From assembly GCA_964609385.1 (NCBI GenBank), contig CAZSSM010000051.1:1-52269 (forward strand): a stretch of 52,269 bases of DNA, given 5' to 3'. This DNA is from CAZSSM01 sp964609385 (GTDB lineage: Bacteria; Planctomycetota; Planctomycetia; Isosphaerales; Isosphaeraceae). The position numbers and the translations under genes were made by a program. Shown here one piece after another: positions 26,077 through 34,937 of this stretch (position 1 is the stretch's first letter; each line of letters starts with the position of its first letter). Under the pieces are notes generated by a model. The model worked only from the letters and a program-made list of their open reading frames with translations, searched no databases and had not been told where the DNA came from.

Positions 26077-27326
26077 GCCAGGCGTCCCGTACCAACCTCG
26101 CCGTCGATCCGGACCCGGGCGGCCTTCTGCTTGTTCCCTTTGCCGATCCGAACGACCATCCCGTCGACGATCGGGACCTGCCTGTGAACGTCGAGCAGGG
26201 GCTCCTCGCCAAGTTTCACCCCGCCTTGTTCGATCACCTGGCGCGCCTGCGAAGTGGTCGGTCGCAGGCCCAAAGCAACGATCAAACGCGGGGCGGGCAG
26301 GCAACCTTGGTCGTCCAATTCGACTGGGTTGATGGCCACATCGACGGCCTCCACTTCGATCTGCCCCTTGGCCCGATCACGGAAGGCCTGGACGACCTTC
26401 TCGGCAGCCTCAGCACCGTGATATTGGGTCACGATGAACTTGCCCAAAGCCTCTTTGGCGTCGCGCGGATTGACTCCCGGCGCCAACCAATGGTCGATCT
26501 GCTCGACCGGCAGGTCTGTCAGCAGCGTGAAGTACTGTCGGAGCGGTGTGTCGGGCACACTCATGATTTTGCCGAACTGGTTCTCCGGGTCTTCGCCGAC
26601 CCCGATGTAATTGTCCAAGCTTTTGCCCATCTTCCGCTGGCCGTCCGTGCCGACCAAGATCGGCATCGTTAAGGGGACCTGCTGACCCTGTCCAGCGGTC
26701 TTCTGGAGGTCGCGACCGAGCATCAGGTTGAAGAGTTGTTCGGTGCCACCCAATTCGACGTCGGCACGGACCTCAACCGAATCGTGGGCCTGCATCAGGG
26801 GATAGAGGCACTCGTGGAGGTAAACTGGTTCCGCCGCGTCCAGGCGCTTCTTGAAGTCGTCGCGCTGTGAGACTTGTCCGACAGTCAATTGGCGGCAGAG
26901 TTCCAAGACTCGAACGAACGACCAGGAGTCGAACCAATCGCTGTTGCGATGGATTTCGGCGCGGTCGAGGTCGACGATCTTGCCAACCTGTGTCAAGTAA
27001 TCTCGCGCGTTCTCCTCGATCGTCTCCCTTGTCAGGGTCGCCCGGGTCTGATCACGTCCCGAGGGGTCACCAACCAAGGCTGTCTCGATGCCGATGATCA
27101 GAACTGCGGTGTGGCCCAGATCCTGGAATTGGCGGAGCTTGCGGAGCACGACGGTGTGACCCAGGTGGACGTCGGCCCCGGTCGGATCGATTCCGAACTT
27201 GACCCGGAGCGGGCGGTCTTGGGCAAGCGAGCGTTCTAGCTTAGCGCGGAGTCCTTCCTCCGGGACGACCTGTTCGACACCCCGCATTAAGAGGGAATAC
27301 TGCTCGTCCAGACTCGCCTTAACCAC
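26073..27326 (-). CDS. tyrS: Tyrosyl-tRNA synthetase
   Basis: Class I synthetase that charges tRNA-Tyr. The 417 residues include the HIGH-equivalent in GIDPTGADVHLGH, tyrosine-site sequence, GGTEQLFNLMLGRDLQ, and KMSKS as KMGKSLDN. A C-terminal S4-like RNA-binding domain follows (TSQARQVIEQGGVKLGEEPL, VDGMVVRIGKGNKQKA). The start is one of two consecutive GTGs (27329, 27326) after GGAGG; spacing favours 27326. An upstream ATG at 27506 would add 60 atypical residues. The sequence is of the bacterial TyrS clade in which the loop serine is glycine. I see no T-box leader. Confidence 0.95.
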   Translation of the reverse strand: MVKASLDEQYSLLMRGVEQVVPEEGLRAKLERSLAQDRPLRVKFGIDPTGADVHLGHTVVLRKLRQFQDLGHTAVLIIGIETALVGDPSGRDQTRATLTRETIEENARDYLTQVGKIVDLDRAEIHRNSDWFDSWSFVRVLELCRQLTVGQVSQRDDFKKRLDAAEPVYLHECLYPLMQAHDSVEVRADVELGGTEQLFNLMLGRDLQKTAGQGQQVPLTMPILVGTDGQRKMGKSLDNYIGVGEDPENQFGKIMSVPDTPLRQYFTLLTDLPVEQIDHWLAPGVNPRDAKEALGKFIVTQYHGAEAAEKVVQAFRDRAKGQIEVEAVDVAINPVELDDQGCLPAPRLIVALGLRPTTSQARQVIEQGGVKLGEEPLLDVHRQVPIVDGMVVRIGKGNKQKAARVRIDGEVGTGRLA

Positions 27327-27651
27327 CACCGTCCTCCACGAAATCAACGGGCCGGACGATCGATGACCGGTGCTAAGGCGACCTTGGTCGATCAGGCCGA
27401 CATGACAGCAAAAGAATACAGCGTCAGTGGGACTTGTTAGATCACCGACCAAACCCTGAAGATCGCGTTCGTAGTTGAATGTTCGAGTTCCGATTCGAAT
27501 CGCCACGATCCGTGAATCCTGTGAGAACCCATTCTAGGATACCCTCCGGAACCGGGGCAAGTCGCACCGAACGGGAGACCCAGGGAGTACAATTCCTTGA
27601 CCTGTCCGCCCAAACGTCATCTTGCCCGCAATCTCGGGACCGGGATCGACC
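27327..27651. other. Divergent intergenic region tyrS / CPBP protease
   Basis: About 325 bp between two divergent genes. CGACC-TT-GGTCG near 27382 is a small inverted repeat. No T-box signature, RNA gene or open frame with family resemblance was seen. It presumably carries the two promoters. Confidence 0.35.
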
Positions 27652-28746
27652 ATGTGGATCGAACTTCGAGAATGGCTGATCACGATGGTCAGGTGCTTCG
27701 AGCATGACTGGTTGGCGGCGATCGATCCCCAAGAAATGATGAGCAGCGTCACGGTCTTGGCCTTCCCGTTGTTCCTGATCTTCCTCTATCTGGCAGGCCT
27801 TCCTCGAGGATCCATGTTGGTCCCCACACGCCCGTGTCCGTTGCCACCTTGGGGGGCTCTCTTCAGCCTGGGCGCGATCCTGCTCTATATGGTCATCACC
27901 TCGGTGGTCTTGGGGTTGTTCATCCAGAGTCGGATGTTCCAGCGCGACGAGATCCTCGGCCACATTCTGGCCACGATGATCGGTAGCTCGCTCTCAGCGG
28001 GGCTCGTCCTGTTCTCCTTGGTGAGATTGCATGGACGGTATTCGATCTTTACGGCCTTGGGGCTCACGGAACGCGGGCCAAGGGCGGTGCTCATCCAGAT
28101 CGTGCGGGGCATGGTCTGCTACCTGTTGCTCTACTTTCCAATCACCTGGATTTTCTTCTTGGCTCAGTCGATCTGGGACGCCAACCCCCATGCCGTAGAG
28201 GCACTCTTGGAGGAGCCGACCGAGTCGGGCACGTTGGTAGCCCTCACGTTCGTGTCGGTCGGAATCGTCGCGCCAGTGGTCGAGGAGTTCCTTTTCCGTG
28301 GCGTCTTGCTGGGCGGTTTGGCGGCGACTTTAACCCGAAGCTTCGAAGGGAATTTGAGGCGTCCCCGAACCGATGAGGAGTTGGATTCTCCGGCGACCGA
28401 GGTGACGGATCGTGCTCGGGCCAATGCAGGGGTCGCCGTCTTAGCTGACCCAACCAGTCCGTATGAACCATGGAGCCCACCTCGATCGGAGTCACAGTCG
28501 ATTCCGATTCCCTGGACGCGACCGATCCAGCGGGTGGGCCTCGTCTGGTTCTGGATCGCCAACCTCATGGTGGCGATGCTCTTCGCCGCCCTGCATATCA
28601 CCGAATGGCCTGCGCCGGTGCCCTTGTTCTTCCTCGCCCTGGCGCTGGGCTGGCTCTACCGCAAGTCCGGCAGCTTGGTCCTGGTGATCGCCGCCCATGC
28701 GACCTTGAACCTCATCAGCCTCGGGGTGCTCCTGATCCGGTCCTGA
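27652..28746 (+). CDS. CPBP-family intramembrane metalloprotease with hydrophilic insertion
   Basis: Polytopic membrane protein of the CAAX-protease/bacteriocin-processing (CPBP, Abi) family, 364 residues from the ATG at 27652. The metal-site motifs are present: EEFLFRG (E211, E212, R216), FAALH (H315) and AAHATLNL (H349). About eight hydrophobic segments can be counted. An unusual hydrophilic stretch of ~65-70 residues (about 230-297, rich in Arg, Glu, Pro and Ser) separates motif 1 from motif 2, where most members have a short loop. The function in planctomycetes is unknown; prenyl-protein processing is only known for eukaryotic relatives. It is a single gene with no clear partner. Confidence 0.88.
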   Translation: MWIELREWLITMVRCFEHDWLAAIDPQEMMSSVTVLAFPLFLIFLYLAGLPRGSMLVPTRPCPLPPWGALFSLGAILLYMVITSVVLGLFIQSRMFQRDEILGHILATMIGSSLSAGLVLFSLVRLHGRYSIFTALGLTERGPRAVLIQIVRGMVCYLLLYFPITWIFFLAQSIWDANPHAVEALLEEPTESGTLVALTFVSVGIVAPVVEEFLFRGVLLGGLAATLTRSFEGNLRRPRTDEELDSPATEVTDRARANAGVAVLADPTSPYEPWSPPRSESQSIPIPWTRPIQRVGLVWFWIANLMVAMLFAALHITEWPAPVPLFFLALALGWLYRKSGSLVLVIAAHATLNLISLGVLLIRS

Positions 28747-29773
28747 CTGTCCGACCTCCTGGGCCAAATGACTCGGGGACCGGTCGGTTCACATATCAAT
28801 GCCGAACCGATCTCCGACTTGAGAGAAACGGATCACTGATCCCGCAGGTTGAGTCTCGACGACTAACCAATGCACTGTTGGGGAGTGCGGTCGCCTCGAC
28901 GCCCGAGGATGGGAAAGATCCTCAATGTCGAATCTTTGATGAATCCCAGCCACACCGCGTCGAACAGTGTGAAGAAGTAGGGAAATCGTGCCCGATTCAA
29001 GGCTGCAGTCGCTTGGCAAATGGGCAGAGGCTTGCTAGTTTATAGGCAGAGGGATCGACTACTCGTTCGTCAATGTTGAGGATCGTCAACCCACCAAGCC
29101 ACCTAAGTTGCCTCGCAATTCGTGGGGCCACATAGAGTTCGGTAGCTGCGTTGCCGATGAAGAGCCTGTGATTCCTTCGCTGCAAAACCCAGGTGCTTGA
29201 CTGACAACCCGGTTCTTTTGACCAGAACTGGATGAGATCGTTGGCCGATTTTTATTGGCTTTCGAATCATCGCTTGCACCGAGGTCTTCCATCTGGGATG
29301 ACGGCTCTTCTCGAGTTCCTCGACAATTGACAACGTGAAACAAACGATCCGTTGCAAGACCCATACCAATTCATCAGGCTTGGAGTTTTTGGCCGAAATG
29401 AACGTTTCCAAGAGCAACCGTTCGACGACCTCACACGCGGGTTTTGAGTGGGCTGGTGCGATGGCCCGGATCCGCCGCCGGGGTGTGGCCACACGGTCCA
29501 GCCGTCGCTCGGCTCTGCTCGGCGTCATGAGTGTGGCCTACGGGAACGCCACGACGCGGAGCCAGTCGGGTAGCCGGACCAGCAAGTCCACACGCCGTGG
29601 GACCGACCGCGCCTGAGCCGGCCCATCCTCCTCAGCCATAGTGGGAGGATCCCTGTTGACTCCTTGATACCCAATAGTCCCTTAATGCCGAGCCCGCCAC
29701 TTGTCTCGAGTTGCGGGCTCGTCTTGTTTTTCAGAACTCCTATTTCCCTAATCTAATGATCTTCAATGCTCGT
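28747..29773. other. Long intergenic region, possibly with a degraded gene and a small RNA
   Basis: About 1 kb. The segment ~29000-29420 is visibly lower in G+C than its surroundings. A minus-strand open frame 29103-29528 (141 codons) has a partly protein-like middle (SKPDELVWVLQRIVCFTLSIVEELEKS) but no ribosome-binding site or family match, and may be a gene remnant. The right-hand end contains two stems, GTGGC/GCCAC near 29552-29571 and ATCCTCC/GGAGGAT (29625-29631 with 29644-29650). They are followed by an intrinsic terminator on the plus strand, which could end a small RNA. Confidence 0.4.
29690..29731 (+). terminator. Intrinsic (rho-independent) terminator, plus strand
   Basis: GAGCCCGC (29690-29697) pairs perfectly with GCGGGCTC (29713-29720), loop 15 nt, followed by GTCTTGTTTTT. 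The T-run is on the plus strand only. The nearest plus-strand gene ends ~940 bp upstream, so it may end a non-coding transcript. Confidence 0.65.
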
Positions 29774-30499
29774 TCAGGGTCGTTGGGCCTGGATCCGAAG
29801 CTGGGGATGGTCTTCGACATGGAAGCTAACGCGACCAGCCTCCAGCCGAAGGTAAGGTGTGCTGTAAAGCCATGATCCGATGACGATCATCGGAGGCACG
29901 CCGTCGCTCTGGTTGAGGGTCTGGTGGACGTGGCCGAAGAGAGCAAGATCGATCGGCTCCCCGATCTGTTGGGTATACTCCCGATACATGGCCAGTTGCT
30001 TCCGAGTCTCAGCCTCGAACCCCTTAGCATTCGAGGCGATCAGGCGATTTTCACACCATAAGGCCAGCGCGTCGGGCAGCATCCCGAAACCCCAGAGCAC
30101 AGCGCGGCCTTCGAGTAGGGTCTTAAAGAACGAGTGGCCGCCCAAGCGATGGCCGTGGACGAGATGGAGGCGGACTCCATCGCACTCTATGCAGTAGGGT
30201 TCGGGGACGACGGTCGCCTCCAAACGTTCCCGATAGTACGGCCCCATCCAGGTATCGTGATTGCCCAGCAGGACGATCACATCACCGCCGGCTCGCCCGA
30301 ACGTTCGGAGGGCTTGGAGTCCCGAACAGTCCTCAAGAGGACGGTTCCGCTGACGTGCAGCGAACCAGAAATCGCAGAGATCGCCGGCGATCAGGATCGC
30401 ATCGGCATCGGTCCGTGAGGCGACCCATTCAGCGAACCGTCGCGAACGCTCAGGCTGGTCGAGTCGCAGATGGACGTCGCTGGTGATATAGGTAGTCAT
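29774..30499 (-). CDS. LpxH-like UDP-2,3-diacylglucosamine diphosphatase / metallophosphoesterase
   Basis: Dinuclear-metal phosphoesterase of 241 residues, closest in layout to LpxH, which cleaves UDP-2,3-diacylglucosamine to lipid X in lipid A synthesis. The five metal-binding blocks are seen: TSDVHL (D8, H10), AGDLCDFW (D40), LGNHD (N80, H81), LVHGHRLG and FGHVHQTL. Length is right for LpxH (~240). The gene starts 24 bp after the stop of the MBL-fold gene on the same strand, so the two form an operon. The LpxH assignment rests on pattern resemblance; a more general role as a calcineurin-type phosphoesterase is possible. Confidence 0.82.
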   Translation of the reverse strand: MTTYITSDVHLRLDQPERSRRFAEWVASRTDADAILIAGDLCDFWFAARQRNRPLEDCSGLQALRTFGRAGGDVIVLLGNHDTWMGPYYRERLEATVVPEPYCIECDGVRLHLVHGHRLGGHSFFKTLLEGRAVLWGFGMLPDALALWCENRLIASNAKGFEAETRKQLAMYREYTQQIGEPIDLALFGHVHQTLNQSDGVPPMIVIGSWLYSTPYLRLEAGRVSFHVEDHPQLRIQAQRP

Positions 30500-30523
30500 G
30501 ATCGGGGAGAACGGCAGCTCAGG

Positions 30524-31471
30524 TCAGAAGGGGATCGACTCGGAGCGGAGCGTCTCGGCTTCGCAGGAGAGGATGAGACGTTCGGTCGGTGTCGGACCGA
30601 TCGGGTCAGCTCGACGCGGCCGGACTCCCGAGGTGACGTCGAAGTCAGGCAAGCCGAGCGGCTCCCCATCGCGACACAGATGGATCTGGGCGCGACGCCC
30701 AAGACGTTTCAGCGACGCGCGGGCAGCCTGCAAGGCCAGCGTGGGCGTGTTGCAGTCGCGGCTGAGGTGGAGCAGGACAAGCTGGCGTGGCACGATGCGT
30801 CGACTGTTTTGCACGACGGCCTCGACCAACTGAGCCGCCTGCGCATTGGAGAGGTGACCTCGCTGTCCCAGGTTCCGACGGATCAGAAACGGAGCGCGGA
30901 GGCTCTGACGTTGGAGATCCGGATCGTGATTGAACTCCACACAAAGGAGGTCGACATCGCTGAGCGCCTCAACGATGGCGCGGTTCCAGCACCCGGTGTC
31001 GGAGACGTATCCGATGGCACGGTTCAGTCGACCTCGTGACGCGCCGGCCTTGCCGGCCCCTTCGATCCGGAACCCGAAGGTTGCCCCAGCGTCGTGCGAG
31101 AGCCGGATCGGCTCGACCCAGAGGCCGACTGGGGTGAGGAACGGAGCGTCGTCGAAGTAGCAGACCAGGCCGGCCTGCTCCAACTGCTGAAATCCGGGCC
31201 GGTATTCCAAAGCGCGTCGGTGTTCGTGGTGACAGGCCAGGGGGATCCGCCGCAACGCCATCTGACGGAGCGTGGGTTGGCTGACGTGGTCGCCATGCGT
31301 GTGCGTCAGCAGGGCGAGGCCGATCTGCTCCCAACTGGTTCCCAATCGGGCCAGGTGGGCTTCCATTTCGCGAGGGCCAACACCAACGTCAATCAACAAG
31401 CCGGGGCGACCGGTCCGAATTAAGGCGGTGTTGGCGTGCGACCCGCTGGCCAAGATCGAGAATCGCAACAC
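30524..31471 (-). CDS. MBL-fold metallo-hydrolase (WalJ/YycJ-like)
   Basis: Metallo-beta-lactamase-fold protein of 315 residues from the GTG at 31471, which has GGGGG a few bases upstream; an ATG at 31522 is also in frame. It starts with the WalJ-like FSILASGSHANTALI, has an intact HTHGDHVS metal motif, then RLSHDAGATFGFRI, the conserved GYVSDTGCW, and VEFNHDPDL. A downstream block RGHLSNAQAAQL is typical of the YycJ/WalJ subfamily, which act as exonucleases or nucleic-acid hydrolases in other bacteria. It heads a two-gene operon with the LpxH-like phosphoesterase. A near-palindrome lies 56 bp upstream. Confidence 0.85.
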   Translation of the reverse strand: MLRFSILASGSHANTALIRTGRPGLLIDVGVGPREMEAHLARLGTSWEQIGLALLTHTHGDHVSQPTLRQMALRRIPLACHHEHRRALEYRPGFQQLEQAGLVCYFDDAPFLTPVGLWVEPIRLSHDAGATFGFRIEGAGKAGASRGRLNRAIGYVSDTGCWNRAIVEALSDVDLLCVEFNHDPDLQRQSLRAPFLIRRNLGQRGHLSNAQAAQLVEAVVQNSRRIVPRQLVLLHLSRDCNTPTLALQAARASLKRLGRRAQIHLCRDGEPLGLPDFDVTSGVRPRRADPIGPTPTERLILSCEAETLRSESIPF

Positions 31472-31828
31472 CTCACCCCCGACATGCGACACGCGCGTCC
31501 ATCGCCGTCGACATCCGTGCACGAGCCTGATGTTATGTCACATGTCATCAGACGACAGCGACGCGATCAAGCCAGATGACGGACATATTCGATCACCATT
31601 GGGCTAGTCTAGGGGCTTCACTGGGATCGAGCAAGCAGAACCTCAACGTCGACTAAATCCAGGAATCCCCCGCTCTGCCCCCCCCAACTCGAGGGGGCTT
31701 GGTGGTCCGAACGGGCCCTCAATTCGGTCGTCGAACGATATGTCCCCGAGCGTAAGCGTCGCGGACCGGCGGAGCATGGGATAGGATTGGTCAGTCATAA
31801 TTTCAAACGGTCTCGAAGGGATCGCGAG
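31472..31828. other. Divergent intergenic region WalJ-like / kinase
   Basis: About 357 bp with no gene. Apart from the near-palindrome at 31527-31551, there is a run of C residues near 31679-31684. GAAGGG at 31815-31820 is the ribosome-binding site of the kinase gene. Confidence 0.35.
31527..31551. promoter_or_regulatory. 25-bp near-palindrome in divergent promoter region
   Basis: CTGATG (31527-31532) pairs with CATCAG (31546-31551), and ATGT pairs with ACAT around a central C (31539). Ten of twelve positions in each half are complementary. The size and A/T-containing centre resemble a dimeric repressor operator. It lies between the MBL-fold operon (minus) and the Ser/Thr kinase (plus), 56 bp before the GTG at 31471. 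Confidence 0.4.
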
Positions 31829-34012
31829 ATGTCCGTCCCTCGACGCGATGATCCTCAACCCGATGCCCAACGCCCGGAACCTGGGGCGACGCTTCCGTGG
31901 ACCGATCCTCGTGAGATCGAGGAGACTGTGGTCGATTCGCCGTCGCTGAGGGATAGCCATCCTGCCAACTCCGGCCCCAATGGGATCTCCGAGGCAGATC
32001 GATCAGCTCAGGCCGACGAATCGAAGCCGGAGAGAATCGGCCAGCAGGAACAGGACGACCCTTCGAAGACGTGGACGGTGCCGCCGCGTCGATACGGTTC
32101 CCACTCGGATCGAAAGAATACGGATTCAGCCTCACCGAGGAGGCCTGAGGGTATGGGCGGCGGCCATGTTCGTCTGATCGGCCAGATCCTCGGCGATTAC
32201 CATGTGCTGCAGGAATTGGGCCGGGGTGGGATGGGCGTCGTGTTCAAGGCTCGGCATCGCGACCTCGATCGGACAGTCGCCCTGAAGATGGTGCTCCGCG
32301 GTCATCTGGCCACGCGGCTGGAGATGGAGCGATTTCGCGCAGAGGCCCAGGCGGTGGCCAGCCTGGATCATCCTGGGATCGTGCCGATCTATCGGATTGG
32401 CGAGTACGATGGCACCCCGTACTTCACGATGAAGCTGGTTGAGGGCGGTCGGCTCCGCGACCGGATGGCCGACTACCAAGGCCGTCCGCGCCGGACGGCC
32501 GCCTTGATGCGCGAACTGGCCGAGGCGGTGCATCACGCCCATCAGCGTGGGATCCTCCACCGCGATCTCAAACCTTCCAACATCCTGCTCGATCCGAATG
32601 GCCGACCGATGGTGACCGACTTCGGCGTGGCCCGACGACTCGACCCGACCGAGACGACCGAGACAGCCCGGAAATCGAAGGCCCGGCCCGAGCTGCCGGT
32701 CAGCCGACTCACCGGCACCGGCGGCGTTGTCGGCACGCCCAGCTACATGAGCCCCGAGCAAGCCTCCAGCGCACGCGAGCTGACCACCGCCACAGACATC
32801 TACAGCCTCGGCGCGATCCTCTACGAACTCCTGACCGGGCAACCACCGTTCCGCTCCGACAACGACCTCCAGACGATGCTCCTGGTTATGGAGCAAGAAC
32901 CCAAGCCACCCCATCAGATCGATCCTCAGGTCGACCGCAACCTCGAGCAGATCTGCTTGAAGTGCCTGGCCAAAGACCCATCTCAGCGGTACAGCTCGGC
33001 CGACGCATTGGCCAAGGACCTGCGGAGCTACCTGGCCGGCGAGCCGATCAGTCTGCGCCCGCCCAATCTAGCCACCTTCTTCACCGAATGGATGCATCAT
33101 CACTTCAAGGCCGCCGGCTGGATCGTCGGGGTCGGGGCAGTGGCCGGACTCCTTTTCGGTTTGCTGGGCTGGATCGCTCTGATTCTGCCGCAGATCAGTG
33201 AGGCTACACAGATCGGGTACTCCCGCCCCGGCCTTGGGGAACGACCCTGGCTCGCCTTCAACTGGGATCCGCCCCGCGCCGTCGTGGCCAGCTCGATGAT
33301 CGGTCTCTTCGCGCTTCTGGCCAACACGGGCTTGGCCATCGGAATGCTCGCGCGGCCACGCGATCGCAAGGCCGACGTGATCGCCGGGCTGGTCACCGGC
33401 CTGATCGTGGCCGTCTCGGCGCTCCCCTGGAGTGGCGGTTGGGGACCGGTGGCGGCCTTCTCGCTCCATCCTTCGCGTGCTGATCTCCAAATGATCATCG
33501 ATGCAGCCCTCGAGGATGAGGGACAAGATGTCGAGACCGACGCGCGGGTCCGACTCCGCGAAACTTACCCTGATCTCGAAGGGTTCTCGTTGGCTGAACG
33601 TAGCGAGATCCTTGGCGCTCGGATCTACCTCGACCAGTTACTGGGGATCCCGATCGGTCTGATCGTCGGGACTGGTATGTTGGTCATGTTCACCACCGCC
33701 TCAACGGTCTTGACGACCTCCTGGTCCGGGGTTCTCCGTCGACGCCATGATGGCCGCCTCACCCCCGCCCTGATCCACTATTTCGAGATCGCCCTGACCG
33801 GCACAGCTCTGCTGATGCTGACCACCTTCCTCATGATTCAGGTCGTCGGTCACCACGAGGTGATCCCGCTCCGCACCTGGCGGATCCCCTTCTGTTACAT
33901 CACCCTAGCAGCCGCCTTGATCGCCTCGCTGACCCACTTGCCCCAAGGCGCCCGAATCGCCGCCCACATGGCCTGGATGGTTTGGCTAGGGTACACATTG
34001 TATCTCTATTGA
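31829..34012 (+). CDS. Membrane Ser/Thr protein kinase (Hanks type)
   Basis: A 727-residue kinase starting at 31829, 8 nt after GAAGGG. Residues 1-~115 are polar and low in complexity. The kinase domain (~125-400) is complete: glycine loop LGRGGMGVVFKA (131-142), K153 in VALKMV, HRDLKPSN (244-251, catalytic D246), DFG (264-266), and the activation-loop end GTPSYMSPEQA. After ~430 there are about six membrane helices (GWIVGVGAVAGLLFGLLGWIALIL and later segments) with a polar stretch between them, instead of the PASTA repeats found in Gram-positive kinases. The membrane domain could be a sensor. Planctomycetes encode many such kinases; no substrate is evident here. Confidence 0.94.
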   Translation: MSVPRRDDPQPDAQRPEPGATLPWTDPREIEETVVDSPSLRDSHPANSGPNGISEADRSAQADESKPERIGQQEQDDPSKTWTVPPRRYGSHSDRKNTDSASPRRPEGMGGGHVRLIGQILGDYHVLQELGRGGMGVVFKARHRDLDRTVALKMVLRGHLATRLEMERFRAEAQAVASLDHPGIVPIYRIGEYDGTPYFTMKLVEGGRLRDRMADYQGRPRRTAALMRELAEAVHHAHQRGILHRDLKPSNILLDPNGRPMVTDFGVARRLDPTETTETARKSKARPELPVSRLTGTGGVVGTPSYMSPEQASSARELTTATDIYSLGAILYELLTGQPPFRSDNDLQTMLLVMEQEPKPPHQIDPQVDRNLEQICLKCLAKDPSQRYSSADALAKDLRSYLAGEPISLRPPNLATFFTEWMHHHFKAAGWIVGVGAVAGLLFGLLGWIALILPQISEATQIGYSRPGLGERPWLAFNWDPPRAVVASSMIGLFALLANTGLAIGMLARPRDRKADVIAGLVTGLIVAVSALPWSGGWGPVAAFSLHPSRADLQMIIDAALEDEGQDVETDARVRLRETYPDLEGFSLAERSEILGARIYLDQLLGIPIGLIVGTGMLVMFTTASTVLTTSWSGVLRRRHDGRLTPALIHYFEIALTGTALLMLTTFLMIQVVGHHEVIPLRTWRIPFCYITLAAALIASLTHLPQGARIAAHMAWMVWLGYTLYLY

Positions 34013-34428
34013 TTCCAATCTTTCCTCCAATTTCGGTGTCTTTGTCCTCCAGGAACAGGGCATGGGTCGTGAGAACGCCCGAATGCTCCCGAATTGATAG
34101 GCATCGATCGAGAGTCCCACATTTCGCGCAAAATCGAGGCTTCTCGTCGCGTCATCATATTGGGGCCTAAGCGTTCGCCTTCGGATCGCGCTGAAGGGCC
34201 GTAAGGGCTGATCCGGCTACATATTCCGTCACCGGTTCGCCGCATGTGTGTCGGTTTCGCGGACCCGAGTCGGTTTTCTTCGATTTACACCAAGGTTGGG
34301 CTCAGCCCGGCGAATATTGGACTGATTGCATGAAGCGATCGGGGTCTTCGATGACTCGACAAATTCGTTCAGTCGGTGCTGAGGGCGGCGTCGACAGCGT
34401 ACCGCTTCCTTCATGGGGAATATCCATC
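34013..34428. other. Intergenic region after the kinase gene
   Basis: About 416 bp. The next gene's frame is open back to 34246, but the ATG at 34429 best fits a membrane protein start. No terminator, repeat or RNA gene was recognised. Confidence 0.35.
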
Positions 34429-34809
34429 ATGAGTACCGTTCCTCTTCAGGGTATCCGTTCGAGAGAAGGCACACTCCGTGGCCAATGGTTGCTTCGCGGC
34501 ACCCTCATCTCAATCTGGGCCCTAATCAACATCCCAGTCGTCGCGTTGACCCTGGGCGATAACCCGACGGTCCTTGCGTGGTTGAAGGCGTTCGAGATCG
34601 TTTACTGTCAGTTCGTGGTGATTTACTACTTGGTTTTGGTCAAGAACCGATTGGTAACGTGGTACCACCTGGATCGCGATCCGCGAGTTCCGCGACCAAG
34701 CCGAGTCGTCCGGAAGTTCTTCCGTGGCTTACTGGCATGGACCGCCCCGGCCGGTCTCGCCCTCCTGATTTCTTGGGTGATCCGCGTGTTGTTGTCGATG
34801 GGCTATTGA
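34429..34809 (+). CDS. Small polytopic membrane protein, unknown
   Basis: A 126-residue protein with three predicted helices: LLRGTLISIWALINIPVVAL, FEIVYCQFVVIYYLVLV, and APAGLALLISWVIRVLLSM. They are separated by basic loops (KNRLVTWYHLDRDPRVPRPSRVVRKF). No family was recognised. The frame remains open to an ATG at 34246, but those 61 extra codons have poor composition and would put a polar tail before the first helix; I prefer MSTVPLQGIR. The gene precedes the aminotransferase by ~130 bp on the same strand. Confidence 0.6.
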   Translation: MSTVPLQGIRSREGTLRGQWLLRGTLISIWALINIPVVALTLGDNPTVLAWLKAFEIVYCQFVVIYYLVLVKNRLVTWYHLDRDPRVPRPSRVVRKFFRGLLAWTAPAGLALLISWVIRVLLSMGY

Positions 34810-34937
34810 GCACCGAGGAATCGCGATCGAGATCCCGTCGCGACGCATAGAGCCGACCTAGGCTCAACGAGTTGGCGCTTGTATCGTGGAGGGCTCCGAT
34901 CCTCCCGAAGCGCCCTCGAGGCAAGGAGCCTGCGTCG

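Noticed and set aside
29103..29528. Minus-strand 141-codon open frame
   Set aside because: A short stretch looks protein-like, but there is no ribosome-binding site or recognisable family, and codon use is atypical; kept only as a note on the intergenic region.
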